Of a stretch of 64,000 nt of DNA, positions 43,141 through 50,728 are shown piece by piece; the stretch's first letter is position 1; every line of letters starts with the position of its first letter. A program made the translations under genes and the position numbers. A model generated the notes under the pieces. The model saw only the letters and a list, made by a program, of their open reading frames with translations, searched no databases and had not been told where the DNA came from. Source of the stretch: Streptomyces reniochalinae (GTDB lineage Bacteria; Actinomycetota; Actinomycetes; Streptomycetales; Streptomycetaceae); NCBI RefSeq assembly GCF_003323735.1, contig NZ_QOIM01000025.1:1-64000 (forward strand), written 5' to 3'.

Positions 43141-43425
43141 TCAAGGCGCCCACTGGTGCCGGGCACGGCGCATGTCCACTCGCGCACCACACATCGGCGT
43201 GCCCTCCTCGGCGAGCAGGCGCGGTGCGCTCCCGCCGTGACAGGAAGCCGGCGTCCCGTCCGCGTAGACGACACGCCACCAGGGCAGGCCCTCGTCGAAC
43301 AGCGCCATGGCGCGTCCCACCTGCCGCGGCCCGGCCCCGATTTTCCGCGCTATGTCGCCGTAGGAGGCGACGCGGCCCACGGGGATGGCGAGGACCGCTT
43401 CCAAAACCTCGTCCATCACGCTCAC
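43141..43425 (-). CDS. Alkyltransferase-like protein (MGMT DNA-binding domain)
   Basis: A 94-residue protein of the ATL type. VLEAVLAIPVGRVASYGDIA and GPRQVGRAMALFDEGLPWWR are the helix-turn-helix and active-site loop of O6-alkylguanine transferases. In place of the catalytic PCHR it reads PWWR, so there is no acceptor Cys; ATL proteins bind alkylated guanine and signal nucleotide excision repair. Length agrees with ATL. It stands alone between the L32 locus and the repeat-protein operon. Confidence 0.88.
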   Translation of the reverse strand: MSVMDEVLEAVLAIPVGRVASYGDIARKIGAGPRQVGRAMALFDEGLPWWRVVYADGTPASCHGGSAPRLLAEEGTPMCGARVDMRRARHQWAP

Positions 43426-43889
43426 GGCAGCATCAACACGATCATGCGGGGGTCAGGCCCCGCCCTGAGCCCCCACGGCACCGCGTCACTACACGCGCTC
43501 GCCGACCGTTCACGTCCAGCCGGACCGGACATGCATCCCACCTCTCCGCGAACCCCTCGCTGGTCACCTCATCGGCGCAATCAGGGATTCTCTCGCCACG
43601 CGCCGTGCGCCCGTTCATCCCCGAGGCTCGTGGCAGGACCTCAGGCGATCTGTTGCGCCCGCTCGGCCCCGGAATGCGCCGGATCGCCCCACGCCCACTC
43701 GGCGACACCACGGTGCGCCCGCCGGCGCGACGATGTCCACTTGCCCTCTCCGTTGTCCCGGTTCGAATCGATACTTCCGTTAAGCGGCGATACGGTGCCC
43801 TTGATACTGCTTGCGAGGGTTCGCCCCCCATCAGACGCTGAGCCGCCGATGCGGGGTCCGATCCAGTCGTTCGATCCTCAGGAGAGCGC
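43426..43889. other. Upstream region of the repeat-protein operon, with GATAC repeats
   Basis: 464 bases without a supported gene. The last 150 bases become less GC-rich and hold three direct copies of GATAC at 43770-43774, 43789-43793 and 43803-43807. A promoter for the operon starting at 43890 is expected here, but no single -35/-10 pair is convincing. AGGAGAG lies just before the first start codon. Confidence 0.5.
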
Positions 43890-44150
43890 ATGACCGACCC
43901 CAGGAAGAACCGCCAGCAAGAAGGCCCCGCGGACTCCGAAGCGGGAGGCACACCGGGCGTCCACGACGGCGGAGCGGACGACGGCGCCGAAGGCCCCGCA
44001 GACGGCGGAGCAGCAGGCACACCCGGCGTCCACGACGGCGGAGCCGACGACGGCGCCGAAGGCCCCGCAGACGGCGGAGCAGCAGGCACACCCGGCGTCC
44101 ACGACGGCGGAGCCGACGACGGCGCCGGCGAATCCGGCAACCGCTCTTGA
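43890..44150 (+). CDS. Small protein of three 23-residue Gly/Asp-rich repeats
   Basis: An 86-residue acidic protein with no Cys, no membrane segment and no family I recognise. Residues 11-79 are three repeats of the pattern EGPADGGAAGTPGVHDGGAD-DGA; the first differs at a few positions, while repeats 2 and 3 are identical in protein and DNA. Each holds one His in VHDGG and several Asp. The leader MTDPRKNRQQ is basic and the tail GESGNRS is short. AGGAGAG precedes the ATG. It is 11 bp upstream of a JmjC oxygenase gene. It could be a multi-core peptide precursor or a modified metal-binding protein; both are inference. Confidence 0.6.
   Translation: MTDPRKNRQQEGPADSEAGGTPGVHDGGADDGAEGPADGGAAGTPGVHDGGADDGAEGPADGGAAGTPGVHDGGADDGAGESGNRS
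43920..44126 (+). repeat. Three tandem 69-bp coding repeats
   Basis: Units at 43920-43988, 43989-44057 and 44058-44126. The second and third are identical at the nucleotide level; the first has several third-position and a few amino-acid changes. This points to recent unit duplication within the coding frame. Confidence 0.95.
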
Positions 44151-44161
44151 CCACACCGCCC

Positions 44162-45355
44162 ATGGCCGAGCTTCGGGACCCCGGCACCGCAGCAGGCGCC
44201 GGGGTCCTGGAGAAGCGCCTGGCCTGTCGCAGTAGGGAGGAGTTCGCCCGCGACGTCTGGGCCCGGACCGCGCTGCTCACGCGCGGCGCGAGCGACTTCT
44301 CCGACCTGTTCTCCGCCGACGCCGTGGACGAGCTGATCTCGCGTCGCGGGCTGCGCACCCCCTTTCTGCGCGTCGCCAAGGACGGCTCCACACTCCCCGA
44401 GTCGTCCTTCACCGCGCCGGGCGGCGTCGGCGCCACCATCTCCGACCAGCTCGACGACACCGCTGTGTGGCGCGCGTTCGCCGACGGCGCCACACTCGTC
44501 CTCCAAGCCCTGCAACGCACGTGGGAGCCGGTAGCGGACTTCAGCTCCGGACTCAGTGCGGAGCTGGGACATCCGGTACAGGCCAACGCCTACGTCACAC
44601 CACCGCAGAGCCGCGGTTTCGACGCCCACTACGACGTGCACGACGTCTTCATCGTCCAGATCGAGGGCACCAAGCGCTGGCTCGTCCACGAGCCTGTTCA
44701 CCCCGACCCCCTGCGGGACCAGCCCTGGACGGATCACCGCTCAGCCGTCACCGAAGCCGCGAAGGGGAAGGCGTACATCGACACCGTCCTCGGCCCCGGG
44801 GATACTCTCTACCTCCCGCGGGGCTGGCTGCACGCCGCACGGGCGCAGGGCGAGGTCTCCATCCACCTGACGTTCGGCATCCACTGCTGGACGCGGTACG
44901 CGCTGGCGGAACATCTGGCCCAGGCGGCGCTGGCGCTGTTGCGCGAGGATCCCCGGATGCGTACGTCCCTCCCCCTGGGAGCGGAGCCGCCGGCCGGCGA
45001 CATCGGCTTTGTCCGAGAGCGCCTCCTCGATGCCGTGGCAGAGGCCGATCCCACCCCGTCCTTCTGCCGCGCACGGCGGTCCCAGGGGCGCCCGGCGCCG
45101 CTGGGCCCACTGGCTCAACTCGCCGCCGTCGACGGCCTCCTGCCCACCTCAGCTGTGCGGCTGCGGGGTGCCCTGGAAGCGCGGCTGGTGGGCTCACGCC
45201 TCACCACTCGCGTGGGCTGGCTCGACTTGCCCCGAAGCGATCTGCGAGCTGTGTCCCGGCTGCTCGCCGGTGACGTCCGCACGGCCGGCGATCTCGGCCT
45301 CGCTCTCGCCGAGAGACTCCTGCGCGCGGGCGTACTGGTACCCGCCGGACAGTGA
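44162..45355 (+). CDS. JmjC/cupin_4 Fe(II)/2-oxoglutarate oxygenase
   Basis: A 397-residue relative of the ribosomal oxygenases (YcfD/MINA53/NO66). The iron triad is visible: His156-x-Asp158 in FDAHYDVHDVF and His224 in LYLPRGWLHAA. IEGTKRWLVHEP and the C-terminal winged-helix part (about 310-395) match the family architecture. Known members hydroxylate Arg or His in ribosomal proteins. Here the gene follows a His-containing repeat protein by 11 bp and lies 1 kb from an alternative ribosomal-protein locus, so the substrate could be either. The ATG has no strong ribosome site; coupling to the small gene is likely. Confidence 0.88.
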   Translation: MAELRDPGTAAGAGVLEKRLACRSREEFARDVWARTALLTRGASDFSDLFSADAVDELISRRGLRTPFLRVAKDGSTLPESSFTAPGGVGATISDQLDDTAVWRAFADGATLVLQALQRTWEPVADFSSGLSAELGHPVQANAYVTPPQSRGFDAHYDVHDVFIVQIEGTKRWLVHEPVHPDPLRDQPWTDHRSAVTEAAKGKAYIDTVLGPGDTLYLPRGWLHAARAQGEVSIHLTFGIHCWTRYALAEHLAQAALALLREDPRMRTSLPLGAEPPAGDIGFVRERLLDAVAEADPTPSFCRARRSQGRPAPLGPLAQLAAVDGLLPTSAVRLRGALEARLVGSRLTTRVGWLDLPRSDLRAVSRLLAGDVRTAGDLGLALAERLLRAGVLVPAGQ

Positions 45356-45365
45356 CGTCGCCGCG

Positions 45366-46280
45366 ATGCCTGCCGAAGACCGGTTCTTCTGCGCTGAGGC
45401 CGCTCGCAGACGCGGCGACCCGATGGCCGGCACGGCACCGCACGGCCTCGTGTGGATCCTCGTCGAGTACCGGGGCGGCTGGCCCGTCAACGGCTTCGAC
45501 GGTCTCGGTCTCGATCCTGGCACCAAAGCGCTCGTGTACTCCTCGGCCCAGGCGGCGCGGGCACGAGTGCTCCTGATCAGACGGCACGGGCGGCGCCGGA
45601 CCGAGGGCGTCAACCGCTGGGCCGTACTGCGTTACGACAGCGCGGGAGACTACCGCCAGCAGTGGGGGACCTGGCGGCGTGACGAGGACTTGGCGGGGAT
45701 CGCGGACGCCCTCGACGCACCCGGAGAGCTCGGCTGCCCGCCGGTCGTGCTGGTCTGCACGCACGGTCGGCATGACACCTGCTGCGCGGTCCGGGGGCGC
45801 CCCGTGGCACGAGCCCTGCACGAGCGCTGGCCGAACCTGGTGTGGGAGTGCTCGCACGTGGGCGGCGACAGGTTCGCCGCCAACCTCGTGGTCGCGCCCG
45901 ACGGCGTCTACTACGGTGACCTCGACGCCGACTCCTGCCTCCGCGTGGTCGAAGAACACCTGGCCGGCCGTATCCACGCGGAGCACCTGCGCGGGTACAC
46001 GGATCTTCTCCCGCCCCAGCAGGCCGCCGTGGCGGCGCTGCTCACTCGCTTCGGTCCGGCCGGCCGGCACGACTACGCCGTCACCGCAACGTTCCGTGAC
46101 GCCGACCGCTGGCGGATCCGGATCGTCGGCCGCCCGCCCCGTCCGCCCGTCACCGACGTCGGGGTGCACGCCTACCGCACACCGCCCCACCGGTTGACCT
46201 GTCGCGGGGCAGTCAGGCGTGCGGCCACCGTCTATGAGATCACTTCGGTCGGTGCCGCCGCGGACGGCGATGACACCTGA
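45366..46280 (+). CDS. Sucrase/ferredoxin-like protein (thioredoxin-like [2Fe-2S])
   Basis: A 304-residue Suc_Fer-like protein. VCTHGRHDTCCAVRGRPVAR and VWECSHVGGDRFAANLVVAP form the Cys/His-rich thioredoxin-like iron-sulfur site (CxHxxHDxCC and C-x-H-x-GG). The N-terminal RFFCAEAARRRGDPMAGTAP is also typical. It begins 10 bp after the oxygenase stop and should be cotranscribed. A ferredoxin-like partner could keep the oxygenase iron reduced; that is inference. Confidence 0.85.
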   Translation: MPAEDRFFCAEAARRRGDPMAGTAPHGLVWILVEYRGGWPVNGFDGLGLDPGTKALVYSSAQAARARVLLIRRHGRRRTEGVNRWAVLRYDSAGDYRQQWGTWRRDEDLAGIADALDAPGELGCPPVVLVCTHGRHDTCCAVRGRPVARALHERWPNLVWECSHVGGDRFAANLVVAPDGVYYGDLDADSCLRVVEEHLAGRIHAEHLRGYTDLLPPQQAAVAALLTRFGPAGRHDYAVTATFRDADRWRIRIVGRPPRPPVTDVGVHAYRTPPHRLTCRGAVRRAATVYEITSVGAAADGDDT

Positions 46281-46292
46281 TCGAAGACCTCA

Positions 46293-46374
46293 CCCCGGCC
46301 GTCCGGTCCTGTCAGGCTCGTGCCTGCGCCAAGAGGCCGCGGTGCGCTCTTGCGGGACGGTCCGGACGCCGGGG
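46293..46374. terminator. Long interrupted inverted repeat between convergent genes
   Basis: Arms 46293-46306 (CCCCGGCCGTCCGG) and 46362-46374 (CCGGACGCCGGGG) pair over 13 bp with one bulged base across a 55-base loop. It lies between the ferredoxin-like gene and the convergent molybdoenzyme gene and may stop transcription from either side. Confidence 0.4.
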
Positions 46375-46409
46375 CCGTGTGCGCCCGGCAGGTGCTCCAC
46401 CTGCCCGCG

Positions 46410-48743
46410 TCACCGCACGGCTCCGTCCTCTGCCGCGTGTGCGCTCCCCGTCTTCGCTTCCACGGGCTCCAGCCGGACGACGATGCCCTTGGACGTCGGC
46501 TGGTTGCTGATGTCGGCCACGCTGTCCAGCGGCACCAGGACCTGGGTCTCGGGGTAGTACGCGGCGGCGCAGCCGCGTGTCGTCGGGTAGGGGACCACCA
46601 CGAAGCCGCCGGCCCGGCGCTCCACGTCGTCGGACCACACGCTCACCAGGTCCACGGCCTGCCCGTCGGCGAGGTCGAGTTCGGCGATGTCCTGGGGGTT
46701 GACCAGCACCACTCTGCGGCTTCCCTGGATGCCCCGGTAGCGGTCGTTTCGCGTGTAGGGGATGGTGTTCCACTGGTCGTGGGAGCGCAGGGTCTGGAGC
46801 ACCAGGTGTCCCTCGGGGGCGCGGGACATCTGCCAGGCGTTGCGGGTGAAGTGGGCCTTGCCGGTGGCTGTGGCGAAGACCCCCTCGTTCACCGGGTTCG
46901 GCAGCCTGATGCCGCCGGGGCGGGCCACGCGCCGGTTGAAGTCGTGGAACCCCGGAATGATGTGGGAGATCCGGTGGCGGATCGCCCCGTAGTCCTCCTC
47001 GAAGCGGTTCCACGGAATGTCGGCCTTGCCGTCGAGGGCGCGGCGCGCGAGCCGGCACAGGATGGCGACCTCGCTGAGGAGGAGCTTGGAGGCCGGCTTC
47101 AGCCGTCCGTAGGAGGTGTGCACCTCGCTCATCGAGTTCTCGACAGTGACGAACTGCTCGCCGCTGGTCTGGATGTCCCGTTCGGTGCGGCCCAGGGTGG
47201 GCAGGATCAGCGCGGTCTCGCCGCAGATCGCGTGAGACCTGTTGAGCTTGGTGGAGATGTGCGCGGTGAGGCGACAGCGCCGCATGGCCTCCTCGGTGAC
47301 CGTGCTGTCCGGAGCGGCCGTGACGAAGTTGCCCGCGAGCGAGAGGAAGAACTTGATACCGCCCTCGCGCATGGCCCTGATCGCCCTCACGGAGTCCAGA
47401 CCGTGGGCTCGGGGCGGTTCGAAGCCGAACTCCTGCCGCAGCGCGTCGAGGAAGGAGTCCGGCATCTGCTCCCACACGCCCATGGTGCGGTCACCCTGCA
47501 CGTTGCTGTGCCCGCGCACGGGGGACGCTCCGGTGCCGGCCCGGCCGAGATTGCCGCGCAGCAGCAGGAAGTTCACGATCTCCCTGATGGTGGGGACGCC
47601 GTGTTTCTGCTGCGTGATGCCCATGGCCCAGCAGACGACGACGCGTTTGCTGCGCAGTACCTCGTCCCGGGTCGTCTCGATCTCCTGGCGGGTGAGTCCT
47701 GTGGCGGTGAGGACGTCCTCCCAGGCGATGGTGCGGGCGTGCCGGGAGAACTCCTCGAAGCCGCTGGTGTGGGAGCGGATGAAGTCGTGGTCGAGTACGG
47801 TCCCCGGCCGGGCGTCCTCCTCCTCCAGCAGCATGCGGTTCAGGCCCTGGAAGAGCGCGAGGTCGCCCCCGCTGCGGATATGGAGGAACTGATCGGCGAT
47901 CTCCACGCCGCGTCCGACGACCCCGCGGGGCTTCTGCGGGTTCTTGAAGCGCAGCAGCCCGGCTTCGGGCAGGGTGTTCACCGCGATGACGCGGGCGCCA
48001 TTGAGCTTGGCCTGCTCGAGTGCGGACAGCTGCCTGGGGTGGTTGGTCCCCGGGTTCTGCCCCACCAAGAAGATCAGATCCGCGTGGTGGATGTCGTGCA
48101 GGGAAACGGTGCCCTTGCCGGTGCCCAGCGTCTCGTGCAGGGCGAAACCGCTGGATTCGTGGCACATGTTGCTGCAATCGGGCAGATTGTTGGTCCCGAA
48201 AACCCGGGCGAGGAGTTGCAGGACGAACGCGGCCTCGTTGCTGGCCCGGCCCGAGGTGTAGAAGACCGCCTCGTCCGGCGAGTCCAGGGAGGTCAGCTCC
48301 GAGGCCATCAGCCCGAAAGCCTCGTGCCAGCTGATCGGTTCGTAGTGATCCGAACCTGCCCGCTTGACCATCGGCTCGGTGAGCCTGCCCTGCTGGTTCA
48401 GCCACAGGTCGGACCGCTGTGCCAGGTCGGAGACGGGGTGGGAGCGGAAGAAGTCGGCCGTGATGCGCCGCGAGGTCGCCTCGTCGTTGATGTGCTTGGC
48501 GCCGTTCTCGCAGTACTCGTTCCTGTGCCGGTGACCGGGAGAAGGGTCGGCCCAGGCGCAGCCCGGGCAGTCGATGCCGTCCACCTGGTTCATCGTCAGC
48601 AGCGTCGTGGCGACCCGCGGGACCGTGGTCTGCTCAAGGGAGTACTCCAGCGCGTGTGCCACCGCAGGCACCCCGGTCGCCCAGTCCTCGGGCGCGGAGG
48701 TGGTCAGCTCCTCCTGCGGCTCTTCCTTCGGCGGCCTTCGCAT
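46410..48743 (-). CDS. FdhF/YdeP-family molybdopterin oxidoreductase
   Basis: A 777-residue molybdenum enzyme alpha subunit. GIDCPGCAWADPSPGHRHRN near residue 56 is the YdeP-type N-terminus; DLWLNQQGRLTEPMVKRAGS, SGRASNEAAFVLQLLARVFG, CSNMCHESSGFALHETLGTG and VGQNPGTNHPRQLSALE build the molybdopterin domains, and the C-terminal molydop-binding domain has LVNPQDIAELDLADGQAVDL. The Cys pattern for a full [4Fe-4S] cluster is reduced compared with FdhF. Substrate is not known. The upstream SRPBCC gene lies 39 bp away on the same strand. Confidence 0.93.
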   Translation of the reverse strand: MRRPPKEEPQEELTTSAPEDWATGVPAVAHALEYSLEQTTVPRVATTLLTMNQVDGIDCPGCAWADPSPGHRHRNEYCENGAKHINDEATSRRITADFFRSHPVSDLAQRSDLWLNQQGRLTEPMVKRAGSDHYEPISWHEAFGLMASELTSLDSPDEAVFYTSGRASNEAAFVLQLLARVFGTNNLPDCSNMCHESSGFALHETLGTGKGTVSLHDIHHADLIFLVGQNPGTNHPRQLSALEQAKLNGARVIAVNTLPEAGLLRFKNPQKPRGVVGRGVEIADQFLHIRSGGDLALFQGLNRMLLEEEDARPGTVLDHDFIRSHTSGFEEFSRHARTIAWEDVLTATGLTRQEIETTRDEVLRSKRVVVCWAMGITQQKHGVPTIREIVNFLLLRGNLGRAGTGASPVRGHSNVQGDRTMGVWEQMPDSFLDALRQEFGFEPPRAHGLDSVRAIRAMREGGIKFFLSLAGNFVTAAPDSTVTEEAMRRCRLTAHISTKLNRSHAICGETALILPTLGRTERDIQTSGEQFVTVENSMSEVHTSYGRLKPASKLLLSEVAILCRLARRALDGKADIPWNRFEEDYGAIRHRISHIIPGFHDFNRRVARPGGIRLPNPVNEGVFATATGKAHFTRNAWQMSRAPEGHLVLQTLRSHDQWNTIPYTRNDRYRGIQGSRRVVLVNPQDIAELDLADGQAVDLVSVWSDDVERRAGGFVVVPYPTTRGCAAAYYPETQVLVPLDSVADISNQPTSKGIVVRLEPVEAKTGSAHAAEDGAVR

Positions 48744-48782
48744 CAGGTGTGCCTCTCATTCCCTCTGGGGCTACGTCACGCT

Positions 48783-49301
48783 TCAGCCGACCGGCCAGCA
48801 GGGGACGTGGCTGCGGGGAGGTTCCGGTTCCACCGGCTGCACGTGTCCGTTGTGGATGCTGCCCCGCCACGCACCGACTTCCTGCCCGAGGCCCTCGATG
48901 AATTCCTTGAAGTTGCCGAGTTCTCGACGGACCACGCGGTGCACGACCCCGGACACGTCCGTCAGGAGGCCGGCGAGTCCCGGCGTGGTGATCGTCATGC
49001 GCACGGTGACGACGGTCCGGTCCGAGGGCGCGGAGTCGAAGGAGACCTCTCCCCCGTGGGCGGGGCGCCCTCCCAGGCTTCTCCAGGCCAGACAGGAGTC
49101 GGGCCGCTGCTCCCAGATCTCCGCCGCGAACTCGCCGCGCACCGGACCGTACCCGATGCTCCAGCGGGTGACGGCGGGTCTGACCTGCTCGACCTTCGTC
49201 ACCGCGGACATGAACCGGGGAAAGCTTTTGAACTGGGTCCACTGGTTGTAGGCCGTACTGACCGGGACTCCGACTTCCAGTGTCTCTTCAATGGCGCTCA
49301 T
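48783..49301 (-). CDS. SRPBCC-family (START-like) protein
   Basis: A 172-residue protein of the polyketide cyclase/dehydrase-type SRPBCC fold. SAIEETLEVGVPVSTAYNQW and TQFKSFPRFMSAVTKVEQV are the canonical opening, followed by a beta-sheet with WRSLGG and a long C-terminal helix (VVRRELGNFKEFIEGLGQE). The start is the ATG giving MSAIEE. These proteins bind hydrophobic ligands, and the group with this opening often accompanies membrane or stress proteins. It precedes the molybdoenzyme gene in a probable operon. Confidence 0.85.
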   Translation of the reverse strand: MSAIEETLEVGVPVSTAYNQWTQFKSFPRFMSAVTKVEQVRPAVTRWSIGYGPVRGEFAAEIWEQRPDSCLAWRSLGGRPAHGGEVSFDSAPSDRTVVTVRMTITTPGLAGLLTDVSGVVHRVVRRELGNFKEFIEGLGQEVGAWRGSIHNGHVQPVEPEPPRSHVPCWPVG

Positions 49302-49756
49302 GGCTCGCCCATCCTCGACTGCCGCTCTCGCCAGTGTCGGTGCGCGTCCGGGCGGCCGCCACCGGTTGTTCGTGGAACCGGCCCGGACGGCCGCCGGCAC
49401 GCTGCGTCGCCGGCGTCCACCGCGCGTCCTTGTCCTGGAGGCACAGCCCTGTCCGGACGCGCAGCCAGCCTAAGTCGGTGTGGGCGGGTCTGTGTAGCCT
49501 CCCCGCCCTCGGGCCCCGATCTTCCCTCCAGCGGCTCACTGCCGTCTCGCGCCACCGAGCGGCCGGCGGCCTCCTCGGCGCAGCCGCCCCACGCCGGGTC
49601 CCGTCCTCGGAGGCGTAACGCGCGGCGGGAGTGTGACGGGCGGCCGCCGCTCTGTCGCCCGCAGCTTGCGAGAGCTGTACCGTTTCCCGTTCCCGTTGCC
49701 CCTGCGGGCCGGACTCCACCGGCCGGGCGGAGAAGGTCCTGAGGCACTGGCGTGTG
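49302..49756. other. Gene-poor interval
   Basis: 455 bases between the start of the SRPBCC gene and the end of hmuV, both on the minus strand. I see no supported gene. It should contain the terminator of the haem operon and the promoter of the SRPBCC gene, but I cannot point to a convincing example of either. Confidence 0.45.
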
Positions 49757-50605
49757 TCAGTCGGCCCCGGGCGCGCGTACCGGAAGTACCAGTGGCGCAG
49801 CCGTGGCGGGGTGCGGATGTACCTCGACCGGGTGCCGGTAGACCCGGGTGAGCATCTCCGGGGTCAGCACGGTGGCGGGCGGCCCGGTGGTGACCAGGTG
49901 CCCGGCGTCGAGGAGGGCGACCCGGTGCGCGTAGGCGGCTGCCAGATTCAGGTCGTGCAGCACGATCGCGACAGCGTCTGCGCGCGCGGCCCGGCTACGG
50001 CACAGTGCCAGGACCAGTTCCTGGTGCCGGAGGTCCAAAGCGGCCGTCGGCTCGTCCAACAGCGTGAGCGGGGCGCGCTGCGCGAGTACCCGCGCGAGGG
50101 CGACACGGGCGCGTTCGCCTCCGGAGAGGTCAGAGAACGGGCGGGCCGCGAATCCGCCGACCTGCGTATCGGCCATGGCTGCCCCGACCGCCTCGTCGTC
50201 CTCGTCCTCCTCGAAGGTGCCCGCCCATGGGGCGCGGCCCATGCGCACGACCTCCTCGGCGGTGAACGGGAAGGCCAAGGTGGCGGCCTGCGGCAGGACG
50301 GCGCGGCGGACAGCCAGCTCACGCGGCGTCCACTGGCCCACGGGGCGTCCGGCGAGGCACAGGGACCCACTCGTCAGCGGGGTGTCCCCGGCGAGCGCGG
50401 CCAGCAGGGTGGATTTGCCCGCTCCGTTGGGGCCGACGAGTGCGAGGACTTCGCCTGCCCTGAGGCTCAGGTCCACTCCTTCGAGCACCTGCCGGCCGCC
50501 CAGCCGCACTTCGGCTGCGCGCGCCTCGGCGAAGACCTCACCGGTGGCGGGGCGCGACCGGGTCAGGTCCTGACGGCGTCGGCGGGGCAGTGCCGGTCTG
50601 GGCAT
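49757..50605 (-). CDS. hmuV: Haem ABC transporter ATP-binding protein HmuV
   Basis: A 282-residue ATPase. Walker A GPNGAGKST, signature LSGGERARVALARVL, Walker B LTLLDEPTAALDL and H-loop IVLHDLNLAA are intact; MGRAPWAGTFEEDEDD is a haem-ATPase-type variant of the GRxP motif. GGAGGAAG precedes the ATG. It is the third gene of hmuTUV, 123 bp after hmuU. It powers haem import. Confidence 0.92.
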   Translation of the reverse strand: MPRPALPRRRRQDLTRSRPATGEVFAEARAAEVRLGGRQVLEGVDLSLRAGEVLALVGPNGAGKSTLLAALAGDTPLTSGSLCLAGRPVGQWTPRELAVRRAVLPQAATLAFPFTAEEVVRMGRAPWAGTFEEDEDDEAVGAAMADTQVGGFAARPFSDLSGGERARVALARVLAQRAPLTLLDEPTAALDLRHQELVLALCRSRAARADAVAIVLHDLNLAAAYAHRVALLDAGHLVTTGPPATVLTPEMLTRVYRHPVEVHPHPATAAPLVLPVRAPGAD

Positions 50606-50728
50606 GGGCTTCCTCCGGTCCAGGGCGTGGGGGCGACGTGCGCGGCGGGGCGTGAAGGGGCCGGTGTGGCCGGGTGGGAAGGCTGACGTGGGAAGGGGCA
50701 GCCGACGGGAGGCGGCGCGTGCCCCGGT

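Noticed and set aside
42860..43240. Coding frame upstream of and across the rpmF promoter
   Set aside because: It is antisense to rpmF and the interval before the alkyltransferase-like gene; no motif or ribosome site.
43920..44126. CRISPR-like array
   Set aside because: The 69-bp units are contiguous coding repeats without spacers.
43878..44156. Minus-strand Cys/Ala-rich repeat protein opposite the small repeat gene
   Set aside because: It is the mirror reading of the 69-bp repeats. The plus-strand frame has a ribosome site, suitable codon use and correct spacing to the oxygenase gene; the minus frame has none.
46320..49742. An 1140-residue open frame on the plus strand
   Set aside because: It is the antisense of the FdhF/YdeP and SRPBCC genes and shows no protein family.
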